This document shows, in pieces, positions 10,601 through 18,432 of a stretch of DNA of 64,000 nucleotides. Position 1 is the first letter of the stretch. The number at the start of each line of letters is the position of its first letter. The stretch is from contig CM054141.1 of assembly GCA_028751875.1 (NCBI GenBank), positions 72,071,959 to 72,135,958 of the forward strand, read 5' to 3'. This DNA comes from Rapana venosa (Eukaryota > Mollusca > Gastropoda > Neogastropoda > Muricidae). A program made the translations under genes and the position numbers. Below the pieces are notes generated by a model, which worked only from the letters and a program-made list of their open reading frames with translations, was not told the DNA's origin and did not search any database.

Positions 10601-13600
10601 AAAAATGATTCAAGTGTCTAAGAGAAAGAAAGATAGGAAGACAAATTATACCCAGATATTTAAATCTGACTTTCAAACAATCAACTGAGAACAAAAATAC
10701 ACTGAGAAAGGCATGTTAAAACAATGACACATTTTTACGTAGTGATTGTATTATACAGCACCTATAAAAATTATCTTAATTTGGGTGGATATCACTATAT
10801 GGTAAGGTGGGTGCTGAGTGCTTTTACATTTCTCTGAATTATCTGCCTGATTGTCATTGTTACGAGTGTAGTCAATACATAATTATGTGTGTGTGGGTGG
10901 GTGGGTGCGTGGGTGTGTGAAATAAGTCTGTCTTCTAGTCAACGGTCTTAAAACATTGAATTCATATATTGGTGTATGGTGTGGGTGTGCGTGGGCGTGT
11001 TCGCACACACACGTACGTGCGTGTGTACGTGCTGCGTATATGCGTGCGTAAAAATAAGTTTTTATGTCTTCTAGTCAATGGGTTTAAAATTGTGTTCACA
11101 ATTGATGTGTGTGCGTGCGTGCGGGTGTTTGCGTGTGTGTGCGCATGCGCGCGTGTGTGTTGGTGTGTGTGTGTGTTCGTGACATTTTATTTGAAAACCA
11201 ATATGAAATATAGTTTTTGTGTCTTTGATATATTTGATGAGTATCAATCTGCCTGTCAGTATTGTAATTGCCCTTCATGGGATGATTAAAGTGTTTTTGA
11301 CTTTGACTTGACTTGAGTGGGGGAACAAGTCTGGCTTCTTTTTTAAAAAGAGTTTTTAGGCAAATGTTTCAGATCATAGTGCATGCATAGCAAGGAAAGA
11401 CCATACACACACACACACGCACACGCACGCACGCACACACACACACCTTGATTAGAAAGTACACAAGAGAAAAAATCGATATGAAATGAAACAGTAACAA
11501 AAAAAATGAGAGACAGTCTTCCCAACTGTTTTTAGTTCATTCTGTTCAAGCGATTCTGTTAGCAGATCAGCGAAATCTGCTGGCAGGCTTTTAGTGTTGT
11601 TGTCAGCGCTGGCAGGAGAAGACAGTGATCAGTGAGTGAATTATTATTGACGCGGAGACACGTGTGTGTGCAGGTTACCCCGTGTGTGGCGCCCCTTTCT
11701 GCACAAGCGAGTGCTGTACAGTGAAATCCTGGACAGGTATATGACCGTCACTGTCAGCCTACGAACCATGGATCTGATCGACTCTCACTTCGGCCTGGAT
11801 AACTACATTCTGAAGGTGTGCTTCTGCAGTCAGCATGCATTTCCTTTTCATTTCTTTCTTTTTTTTTTTTAAGTCTGCATAGTGTTAGTGGCTAAAATGT
11901 TAAAGTATAAATTGTGTTAATCTTTTTTTCATTTGAAACAATGTAATTTAGGGTTATAGTTTTTCCAAAATGGTGTCACAAGGGGAGGACTCTAGTAGAA
12001 GTAGTAGTAGTAGTAGTAGTTGTCATGGTAGTAGTGTTGTTGTTAGTGGTGGTGTATGTGAAAGATGGTTTGATGCTGGAATGTCTGAAATTTTTAACAA
12101 GGTATTCATACAGTTTCACACCTACATCACCATCAGTCAGTACAGTGTAATGTTTTCATATCTTAACATCTAAAATTCTTTTTCTTATATTACCAATGCT
12201 ATTTTCAGTTGTAGTGCTCTACTGATGAAGAACAGCACTTAGGAAAAGGCATTTTAGCAAGTCTCTAGAATGAATGGCTTCATGCACTGTTGTCTGTGTT
12301 GCTCTAACTCGCGCTGTTTCCATGGCCCCTGAACAGACCCACGAGGTTGACCTGTGTTCCAAACTGGGCATGGACCTGAAGCGAGAGATGTTGGTGACGC
12401 TGGCCAAACAGTCCTGCTATGCTGATGACCCTGTCAAATGCCAAGAGATCCTGGAGAAGTACAAGGAATTCATCATACCGGTCAGTTTTGTTGGACTTAT
12501 TTTTTGTTATTTTTTATTTATTCTTTTATATCGAGGATAATGGAATAAGCACTCATGTGCTTTTTTACATCCAGTCCCTGTGTGTATGTGGTTTTGTAAA
12601 TTTTGTCATCTGTTTTTTCCACCGGCACATAATGGCCTACTCTTCCGAAAAGCGGAACAGGATTTAACATGTGCGCAAATTTCTGCATGCGTCACACGGC
12701 TGTTTAGTTCATCTGTAGATTTAAGATCAGTTGTTCACTCTGTGAGGAGGGAGAGAGTGAGCTAGTGTGTGTAAAGTGTGTGTAAGTTTGTGTGTTGGTG
12801 TTTGGAAACAATACACATAATGGTTCTCATTCAGTTTTGCAGGCCATCGGGCTCATATTTTAAAATTGCTGTGTACTTTAATATAGACAGCGACTTAAGA
12901 AATTGTTCCCTTAATTGATAAAGGAGTAATAAGTTGTGTGTGCTGAAGTTGTCTGGTGCAGATAATGCCAAATAACATTTTAAAAATAGCATCTCAATGC
13001 ATTTATTTCTTTGGCAGAAGGCCATAAGCCGGAGCTTATACCGTTTGTAGCGTTAAAGCGAACTGATGGTTTTTACCACCTGTGACAGAGCAGTCTGTGC
13101 ATACTTCCAGCAAGCTGGTACCCATTGAACCTGTGTGGAGTGAGAAATAGGAGTAAATGTCTTTCCTAAGGCAAACACGAGCCGAGCGGGGATCGAACCC
13201 GCGACCTCTGGATCACGAGTTGACCACCTAAACCACTCAACCACGGTGCCTCCTCTCTCAATGCATGACTTGGCACTTAGCCTCCAGCAGTAACTAACAA
13301 GCTTGGAAAGGTTCAAGGGAAGCAATCTGATGTATTTGCCTTTAAAAGTGCTTGTTATTTCCCTTGGATCAAATTTGCTGAGAGCTTTGAAAGGGAAAGA
13401 ATGATTTGTATCAATCAAACATCCTCAATTTTAAAGAATGATTTGTATGAAACATATTCAGTTTTTGGAGAATGGTTTGTATTAAACATCCCCAGTATTT
13501 GAAGAATGATTTGTAACAAACATCCTGAAATTTTTTTAAATGATTGTATCAAACATCTTCCATTTTTAAAGAATGGTTTGTGTCAAACATCCTGAATTTT

Positions 13601-13754
13601 CATTGTTACCTGACCTTCTGCTGTGCAGCTGGAGGAGGCCGAATGGATCGGACTGTCAGTGGAAGAAGCTGAAGCAAAACTACGGAAACAGGAGGAAGAC
13701 AACCCCCCTCGACCTCTCAAAGACATCTTCATGGAAGAGCTGGCTCAAAAATGA
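6098..13754 (+). CDS. MRPL28: Mitochondrial ribosomal protein L28 (bL28m), six coding exons
   Basis: Structural protein of the large subunit of the mitochondrial ribosome. The spliced CDS is 6098-6122, 8395-8554, 9434-9550, 11674-11815, 12337-12480 and 13629-13754, giving 237 aa. All junctions are GT-AG and in phase. Family evidence: PVHYRP (exon 2), the bL28 hallmark QGLWGGEGFVIG (exon 3), LYSEILDRYMTVTVSLRTMDLID (19 of its residues suffice to recognise the family) with LDNYILK (exon 4), LCSKLGMDLKREML and EKYKEFIIP (exon 5), and EEAEWIGLSVEEA (exon 6). These align along the vertebrate protein, which is about 256 aa. The start ATG has A at -3 (CACCATGT) and gives a short basic N-terminus (MSVVRHSRRF), as expected for this family. 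Oddities: the exon 4 donor is GTGTGC, which is weak, and two extra exons follow the stop. Confidence 0.93.
6340..6600 (+). repeat. (CA)n, short (TA)n and (TC)n microsatellites
   Basis: (CA)n at about 6411-6470, (TA)n at 6516-6530 and (CT)n at 6534-6592 in MRPL28 intron 1. Confidence 0.95.
6665..6845 (+). repeat. Impure CA/GC-rich microsatellite
   Basis: Interrupted ACAC and ATGCAC units, ending in a CACACGTGCGTGCGCG stretch immediately before a SINE-B head. Confidence 0.85.
6846..7130 (+). mobile_element. SINE-B, 5' part, split by a later insertion
   Basis: Head GGGGACGGGATAGCCTAGTGG with box B CCGGTTCGATTC and the complete body to CACATGGGGACTGG at 7130. The missing tail (ATGTAAAAAAGCACATAAGTG..) resumes at 7432, so 7131-7431 was inserted into it. 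Confidence 0.88.
7131..7431 (+). mobile_element. LINE 3'-end fragment inserted in a SINE
   Basis: Contains a long (CT)n block (7190-7305), then unique sequence, then AAATAAAATTTTGACTTGACTTGACTTG, a LINE-type tail with short tandem TTGAC units like those at 11295-11320 and 28025-28045. It is bracketed by the two halves of one SINE-B. Confidence 0.65.
7432..7515 (+). mobile_element. SINE-B 3' part (rest of the split copy)
   Basis: AAAAAAGCACATAAGTGCTTATTCCATTATCCTC and AATAAAATAAAT tail. It completes the SINE whose 5' part ends at 7130. Confidence 0.8.
7515..7622 (+). repeat. (CA)n microsatellite
   Basis: Interrupted and then pure CA repeats in intron 1, longest at about 7562-7611. Confidence 0.95.
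7847..7872 (+). repeat. Poly-C tract
   Basis: An uninterrupted run of about 26 C in intron 1. It is one of more than ten such C or G tracts in the window. Confidence 0.95.
8395..8554 (+). CDS. MRPL28: MRPL28 coding exon 2
   Basis: Acceptor TTGCAG, donor GTAAGT. Encodes residues 9-61 with FYPYVYKWTRDVDALLPEHY and the family motif PVHYRPNP. It ends two bases into an Arg codon. Confidence 0.92.
9434..9550 (+). CDS. MRPL28: MRPL28 coding exon 3 (bL28 core)
   Basis: The acceptor TTACAG follows a (GT)n run and the donor is GTAAGC. Encodes VPVDVKFPRQCNQGLWGGEG and FVIGYIKKKQRS, the most conserved segment of bL28m. Starts and ends in phase 2. Confidence 0.93.
9640..9755 (+). repeat. Dispersed repeat R5 fragment
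   Basis: GTTCCTCGGCTAAAGCTCCAAGGTT followed by ACAGTGAGATG and CACCATTTAGGTAGTTGCGTTCAGATTT. Related strings occur at 17424-17530, 39850-39960 and, reversed, near 26935-26985. Probably a SINE body; full limits are not defined. Confidence 0.6.
10195..10540 (+). repeat. 32-bp minisatellite, about 10-11 units
   Basis: The unit AAAGTGTTTCTTGTTACTGT + GTACAGAATAGC repeats head to tail with few substitutions (CAGAATAG/CTGAATAG/CAAAATAG). One unit lacks the TTCTTG part near 10250. It lies in MRPL28 intron 3. Confidence 0.95.
10835..11322 (+). mobile_element. LINE 3'-UTR copy
   Basis: Nearly the same sequence as 27570-28045, which follows readable LINE coding sequence. Shared parts: CCTGATTGTCATTGTTA, a CACACACACGTACGTGCGTG alternating stretch, GTGTTCACAATTGATGTGTG, GTATTGTAATTGCCCTTCATGGG and the tail GTGTTTTTGACTTTGACTTG. 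The coding part is missing, so this is a severely 5'-truncated insertion in intron 3. Confidence 0.8.
11408..11448 (+). repeat. (CA)n / (CACG)n microsatellite
   Basis: ACACACACACGCACACGCACGCACGCACACAC type run in intron 3. Confidence 0.9.
11674..11815 (+). CDS. MRPL28: MRPL28 coding exon 4
   Basis: Acceptor GTGCAG. Encodes VWRPFLHKRVLYSEILD, then TVTVSLRTMDLID and LDNYILK, ending in phase 0. The donor GTGTGC is a poor match to the consensus but is placed exactly where the family alignment requires. Confidence 0.92.
12337..12480 (+). CDS. MRPL28: MRPL28 coding exon 5
   Basis: 48 codons, phase 0 to phase 0. The acceptor is GAACAG and the donor GTCAGT. Encodes DLCSKLGMDLKREMLVTLA and EILEKYKEFIIP, matching the human CSKFGMDLKRGML / KYKEFAIP regions. 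A reverse SINE-B lies just after the donor. Confidence 0.93.
12512..12765 (-). mobile_element. SINE-B 3' half, reverse orientation
   Basis: TTTATATCGAGGATAATGGAATAAGCACTC..GTGCTTTTTTACATCCAGTCC leads into the body up to CGTCACACGGC. It lies 32 bp after the exon 5 donor. The head is absent. Confidence 0.85.
13007..13256 (-). mobile_element. SINE-D, older copy, reverse orientation
   Basis: The minus strand reads GGCACCGTGGTTGAGTGGTTTAGG (Ser/Leu-type tRNA box A), GTCGCGGGTTCGATCCCCGC (box B), then the body to the tail AAGGCCATAAGC..TTCTGCC. It is more diverged than the copies at 25943, 59388 and 63215. Confidence 0.85.
13395..13605 (+). repeat. Degenerate tandem repeat, about 45 bp unit, 5 copies
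   Basis: The motif AAAGAATGATTTGTATCAAACATCC..TTTT recurs around 13396, 13434, 13472, 13505 and 13568 with substitutions. It ends just before exon 6. Confidence 0.75.
13629..13754 (+). CDS. MRPL28: MRPL28 coding exon 6 with stop
   Basis: The acceptor TGTGCAG leads into LEEAEWIGLSVEEAEAKLRK, then PLKDIFMEELAQK and TGA at 13752-13754. Three bases later comes a good donor, CTG|GTGAGA at 13758, so the stop sits almost at the exon edge. That placement is unusual, and it ties to the two downstream exons. Confidence 0.88.
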   Translation: MEEAEWIGLSVEEAEAKLRKQEEDNPPRPLKDIFMEELAQK

Positions 13755-13769
13755 CTGGTGAGAATGGAG

Positions 13770-14416
13770 CAGCGCTGGTGTAGGGGGATCAGTGGGTTCT
13801 GCACACTGGTGTAGGGGGATCAGTGAGGTTCTGCACACTGGTGTAGGGGGATCAGTGAGGTTCTGCAACACTGGTGTAGGGGGATCAGTGAGGTTCTGCA
13901 GCACTGGTGTAGGGGATCAGTGAGGTTCTGTAGCAACTGGTGTAGGGGGATCAGTGAGGTTCTGTAACACTGGTGTAGGGGGATCAGTGAGGTTCTGTAA
14001 CACTGGTGTAGGGGGGATCAGTGAGGTTCTGTAGCACTGGTGTAATAATAATAATAATAATAAATGAAATTTGTATAGCGCTATATCTTGCAAAGACAAA
14101 TCAGAGCGGTGTAGGGGGATCAGTGAGGTTCTGCAGCACTGGTGTAGGGGGATCAGTGAGGTTCTGCAGCACTGGTGTAGGGGGATCAGTGAGGTTCTGC
14201 AGCACTGGTGTAGGGGGATCAGTGAGGTTCTGCAGCACTGGTGTAGGGGGATCAGTGAGGTTCTGCAGCACTGGTGTAGGGGGATCAGTGAGGTTCTGCA
14301 GCACTGGTGTAGGGGGGATCAGTGAGGTTCTGCAGCACTGGTGTAGGGGGATCAGTGAGGTTCTGCAGCACTGGTGTAGGGGGATCAGTGAGGTTCTGCA
14401 GCACTGGTGTAGGGGG
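13770..14416 (+). repeat. 33-bp minisatellite, about 18 units, starting at the exon 6 donor
   Basis: The unit CACTGGTGTAGGGGGATCAG + TGAGGTTCTGCAG repeats from about 12 bp after the exon 6 splice donor. Units vary by single G or A changes. A TAA-repeat/LINE-tail fragment interrupts it at 14042-14108. Because 33 is a multiple of three, long open frames appear on both strands; they are not genes. Confidence 0.95.
14042..14110 (-). mobile_element. (TAA)n + AGCGCTATA tail fragment inserted in the minisatellite
   Basis: TAATAATAATAATAATAAAT, then GAAATTTGTATAGCGCTATATCTTGCAAAGACAAATCAGAGC. This is the shared LINE/SINE 3' end seen reversed at 16905-16975 and 25109-25172. Minisatellite units flank it on both sides. 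Confidence 0.75.
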
Positions 14417-14574
14417 ATAAGTTGTGTGTTTAAACAGGTGGCTGAAAGTCCTGTGTCAAAAATCATCTTATTCAAACCAAGACAGTGTGAGAGACACACA
14501 CACACACACACAAGAGAAATAGCATTTACATAAGTTTAGTCCCCAGCTAGTTTCATCAGCCAAATATTGCTGTT

Positions 14575-14665
14575 ATATAATAAGTATAATAATGAAAATA
14601 ATAATATACGGAATTTATATAGTACTGAATCTTGTAAAGCAAAACAATCAAAGCGCTTGAACTCA
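14575..14665 (-). mobile_element. LINE/SINE 3' tail fragment
   Basis: AATAATGAAAATAATAATATACGG, then AATTTATATAGTACTGAATC and TTGTAAAGC..CAATCAAAGCGCTTGA. Same tail family as at 14042, in reverse orientation. Confidence 0.65.
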
Positions 14666-14744
14666 AATTATTTACACGCATGCATTTTTCCACAAATATT
14701 AGGATTAACATATATCAAATTTATGTACACACACATGTGCACAT

Positions 14745-14985
14745 GAGACTGTAATCCGAGGCCCCGTGTGCAAACGCACGCAGAACATCTTGCTCACACG
14801 TTAAATCCTGTTCCGCTTTTCGTAAGAGTAGGCCATTGTGTGCCGGTGGGAACAGATGACAGAATTTACAAAGCCGCATACACATGGGGACTGGATGTAA
14901 AAAAGTAATAAGTGCTTATTCCATTATCCTCGATGTAAAAGAATGAAATAAAATAAAAAAATAAAAATAAAATAAATCATGCTTA
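14745..14985 (+). mobile_element. SINE-B, 5'-truncated
   Basis: Starts at GAGACTGTAATCCGAGGCCCCG and runs to GTGTGCCGGTGGGAACAGATGAC, TAAGTGCTTATTCCATTATCCTCG and an AAATAA-rich tail. In MRPL28 intron 6. Confidence 0.85.
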
Positions 14986-15527
14986 GGTGGAGATGAAGCA
15001 GGCTGTGGAAAAGTAGGGACAGATATGAGGGGAAAGTGTCAGGTAGGGAATCATGTAAGTTTAAAATTTTACATCACAAGATTAGTTAATAGCTTTAAAA
15101 AAAAAATCATCAAAATATTTTTTAAAAGTAATATTTAGGAGCAAGTGTTTACAGATTTCTGCTGTGCAAGTTGATGTGAAAGACAGTCACACACCTATTA
15201 CTTTGGAAACTAAGAGGATTAAAAAAACAGCCAAAAACTGCTTTAGGAGGCAAGACATTAAAAATGAAAATAAACAAACACAAAACAGCAAAACTAATGA
15301 TCAGGAAAAGAACATTGTGTGTGTGAGATATTAGTTGCAGTTGATATAAAAGCCTTTAAAACAAATTTTTTTTAACAATTTCATCTTAGTCTTTTGGCAG
15401 AACACAATTTACTGGCATGGCAAGAACTGTAGAGTATACTCTATGGATATAGTATTTGGGTTTTCATGTCGGGATTTTAAAAATGGTGTTGAAGTAGATT
15501 TCTTCTTCTTCTTCTTCTTCCTTTTTT

Positions 15528-15882
15528 GTCATGTTTCTCCCAGGGGAGGTTTGACATTGATGAGCCTTCTCCATCTCTCTCTATTTTGAGCTTCCTCCTT
15601 ATTTATGCCCTTTTCTCTAAGATCATCTGCAATACAGGCAGCCCAGGTTTTGCTAGGTCTTCCCCTTGGTCTCTTTCCATCCACTACGAAATTCATTGCT
15701 CTTTTTATGATGTGGTGGTCTGCTTTCCATTGAACGTGCCCAAACCAGCGCAGTCTATTGGTACTAGCTACAGACTTCAGATCATCAACTTTGCACATTC
15801 TCCATAGTTCTTCATTTGTGATCCTGTCTTCCCATTTGATCTTTGTCATGTAGCGTAGCATTTGGTTTTCACTTAACAATTA
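15528..15882 (-). mobile_element. LINE ORF2 C-terminal fragment (RTE-like)
   Basis: The minus-strand open frame has TNRLRWFGHVQWKADHH, then RPRGRPSKTWAACIADDL and a terminal RERWRRLI. The RLRWxGHV..R.RGRPxxxW signature marks the post-RT C-terminus of many LINE ORF2 proteins. Only about 116 codons remain. The (CTT)n at its left is the 3' flank. Confidence 0.8.
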
Positions 15883-16492
15883 CGTACTCATATTGTCACG
15901 CTTTGCATTATTGCTGAAAATACTGACATTGAAGGAAAGATTGTTTAGTGATTGTTTAGTGCTCATGTTTAAACAGTGTGTGTGTTGTCATGGTCTGTCA
16001 TTGTTTTGCTGTAACCAATATCATCTGTATGTGAATGCACAGAAAAACTGCAGTGAGATGAGTTTATGTGATAAGTGGAAACCACTTTAAAAAAAAAGTT
16101 TAACCCTTTTGAAAGAAAACCATAAGCATTTATTCAATCCAACATGGAATATTTATGTCACTTTAAAAAAAAATACAGGCTTGACATTGAGTGGAAGGAA
16201 TTTCTTTCAAAATAATTCTGATGGTGGAAAGAAAAAATCCTGTATGATTGGGAAGCTAGCTAACAAATCATGAAGTACACAAACATAGCTTAAGATGAAC
16301 GTGTAAGCAAAAGCATGTGGGTTTTTTAATAGTAGGCTTTAAACGGAGTGTATGTTTGTTTGAACATGGATTAGCAGTGGAATTGGAATGTGAAAAATAA
16401 TGTAGATTTTATAAATGAAAAAACCCCCCCACCTAACAACGAACCCTGGTTGATGTTTTTCACAGTGCGATGTAATGTTGACTATGTTTCAG

Positions 16493-16523
16493 AAACGAGT
16501 GTAGATGATGCATCCACCAGCAG
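16493..16523 (+). CDS. MRPL28: MRPL28 downstream exon 7 (extension or 3'UTR)
   Basis: A 31-bp exon with strong borders (TATGTTTCAG before, CAG|GTAAGC after). As the sequence stands it lies after the TGA, so it is 3'UTR. Read with two leading bases it gives TSVDDASTS plus AG, and it joins in frame to exon 8. It would be coding if exon 6 carried one more base in its A5 run. Confidence 0.5.
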
Positions 16524-16584
16524 GTAAGCACATGAAGGGCAGTCAGCATTCATATTAAGATATAACTGTATGCTTCCCCTTATA

Positions 16585-16670
16585 CAAATGTGTATACATG
16601 CATGTACCTGTGCATATACACACACTCACACACACACACACACACACACGTATACACGCATGTACCTGTG

Positions 16671-16713
<43 letters not shown>

Positions 16714-16715
16714 GT
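16585..16715 (+). repeat. (CA)n microsatellites
   Basis: Two CA blocks (about 16619-16650 and 16674-16712) separated by a duplicated TGCATGTACCTGTGCATA segment. Confidence 0.95.
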
Positions 16716-16866
16716 ATATGCACACACAACCATGAAATCCCTAAAAGGATGGTCATCAAGTTTTATATATATCCAACAAAAACATATATTGTAGTTTGTT
16801 GTACTGTTGTCTTATTTGTTTAATTGTTTGTGTTTGTTTTTCTGTCCAGTCTTGAATTGATGCTGT

Positions 16867-16872
16867 AATAAA
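16867..16872 (+). terminator. Possible alternative poly(A) signal
   Basis: AATAAA after TTGATGCTGT, in the intron between exons 7 and 8, preceded by a T-rich stretch. It would make a short transcript ending inside intron 7 if used. Confidence 0.25.
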
Positions 16873-16904
16873 GAATGATGAACACTTTGACACAATGATT
16901 TAAT

Positions 16905-17211
16905 AATAATAATAATAATGTATGGAATTTATATAGCGCTGAATCTTGTAAAGCAACAAATCAAAGCGCTCAGATTTCATTTCATACCACTTTAAGTCAC
17001 GGCAGATTTCTCTCCGTGAAATTCGGGCTGCTCTCCCCAGGGAGAGTGCGTCGCCACAAGAGCAGCACCACCCATTTTTTTTTCTTTTTACTGTCTGCAA
17101 CTGTATTTGTTTCCCTATCAGAGTGGCTTTTTTCTAAGAATTTTGCCAGGGACAACTCTCTTGTTGCCGTGGGTTCTTTTACGTGCGCTAAATAATTACG
17201 TGTAACACACG

Positions 17212-17242
<31 letters not shown>

Positions 17243-17385
17243 TAGCGCCCAGACCACCACTCATGGTCTAATGGATGGGGAAAAAGTTTCGGGTCCAAAC
17301 GGGGTACGAACCGCCGCACACTTCAGACCCGGACTTTTCGCTTTCTAGACAGGCGCGTTACCTCTAGACCACCGATCCACCAAAA
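16905..17385 (-). mobile_element. SINE-A with LINE-type 3' tail, reverse orientation
   Basis: On the minus strand: head GGATCGGTGGTCTAGAGG near 17380, box B GGTTCGTACCCC, the full SINE-A body to CACGGAGAGAAATCTGCCGTGAC and AAAGTGGTATGAAATGAAAT. Unlike other SINE-A copies it then continues CTGAGCGCTTTGATTTGTTGC, AGCGCTATATAAATTCCATA and (TTA)n. That is the 3' end also seen on the CR1-like LINE. Confidence 0.88.
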
Positions 17386-17414
17386 GGTGGTAGTTTTATC
17401 CATGGACACCTTTT

Positions 17415-17530
17415 GTTTTCTGTTCCTTGGCTAGAGTTCCAAGTTTGTGTTTTGCGACTGTTTTTGCCCACCATGAAGGTAGCCACATTCCAACTTTGGG
17501 GATAACCATGGAATAAAGTAGTGACTCAAA
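17415..17530 (+). repeat. Dispersed repeat R5 fragment
   Basis: GTTCCTTGGCTAGAGTTCCAAG, CCACCATGAAGGTAGCCACATTCCAACTTTGGGG. Matches the blocks at 9640 and 39850. Confidence 0.6.
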
Positions 17531-18206
17531 AATAATGGACAACACTGCATTGTGCTGCTGCAGAAATGACACTGAACTCAAACAGCATGAAACACTCTTG
17601 AGTGTTCTCCATATACATGTAAATTTCCACTTTTTTGGGAAGCACTGGATTTATTCAATAGAAAGCTGCCTTTTGTTTTACAGGGTTTGTACAAATCTTA
17701 AAAAGCCCTAAAAGGCCCTGATTTTTTAAGAGCCCATTTAAGGCCCCTAAAAAGGCCGAAAAACGAGACATACAGCCCTGGAGGCCCCAAAAATGGGAAT
17801 CATGAGTGATAGTTTCTGTGGAAGTGTAGACTAAACAAACATACAAAATAAAACTTATGAGAAATGAAAGAAAGAAGGGTGTCTGAAGATTGCAATATCG
17901 CCAATAGAATGCCTGTCGTCTGCTATTCGTGCCGCGCTGCCTATTTTGCCAAGGGAGGTAATTTACCTCCATTGGAAGCACATGATTGCTTTGTTTTTAC
18001 CTTTTTTTTTTTTTACATGCGCAGGACTACCTGCCCCATATGGTATGTACGTAATTTGTTCAGAAAATTATGTTAAACTGTGGAACTGCAATCACAAGTT
18101 TAAAAAAATATGTTTTTTGTTTATTGCACTACAGTCCTCTATAAAAAAAAAATTGTCTATTTTAGCACAGCTGCACTGTACATAGCTAGGCCTATTCTTT
18201 CTCCAG

Positions 18207-18218
18207 TGCGCATGCGCA
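18207..18218 (+). promoter_or_regulatory. NRF1-type palindrome TGCGCATGCGCA
   Basis: A perfect 12-bp match to the NRF1 palindrome, 10 bp before an ATG (18228). It lies inside the hAT-like element. It may be a promoter carried by the element or a chance match, since GCGCATGCGC also occurs inside the LINE tails. Confidence 0.35.
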
Positions 18219-18227
18219 GTTTACAAA

Positions 18228-18432
18228 ATGGCAGTCAGTGATACAGTCTCGTTTGAGAATGGAAAAACAATAAAACCTGTAGCCAAAGCTATCCTTTATT
18301 TGAGGAGATTACCCCACAGATTTCGTGCAGAACGCATACAGAAACAAATCCAGTTCATAAGGCAAGTCAGAAATGCCAGCACTTTGCATATTTTTCACCG
18401 CTCGACATGGTCGGTTCAGTTGATTTTACTTT
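18228..18432 (+). CDS. Unrecognised 68-codon ORF inside the hAT-like element
   Basis: The ATG in AAAATGGCAGTC opens a frame with non-repetitive composition: MAVSDTVSFENGKTIK, then AILYLRRLPHRFRAERI, basic and helical-looking, and a hydrophobic end. I do not recognise it. The preceding NRF1-type site and the 5'UTR-like AT/GC profile suggest a captured host first exon or a transposon-derived leader exon. A GT (GGCAAGTCAG near 18362) could be a donor after QIQFIR. Confidence 0.3.

Noticed and set aside
11135..11152. NRF1-like GCGCATGCGC in the LINE tail
   Set aside because: Part of an alternating CG/TG stretch repeated at about 27860, far from any start codon.
14021..14533. Open frame of 170 codons with an 11-residue repeat (also an antisense one)
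   Set aside because: It is produced by the 33-bp minisatellite, whose period is a multiple of three. No start context, splice support or varied composition.
15529..15879. Host gene of 116 codons
   Set aside because: The RLRWFGHV..RGRPSKTW signature identifies a LINE ORF2 end.
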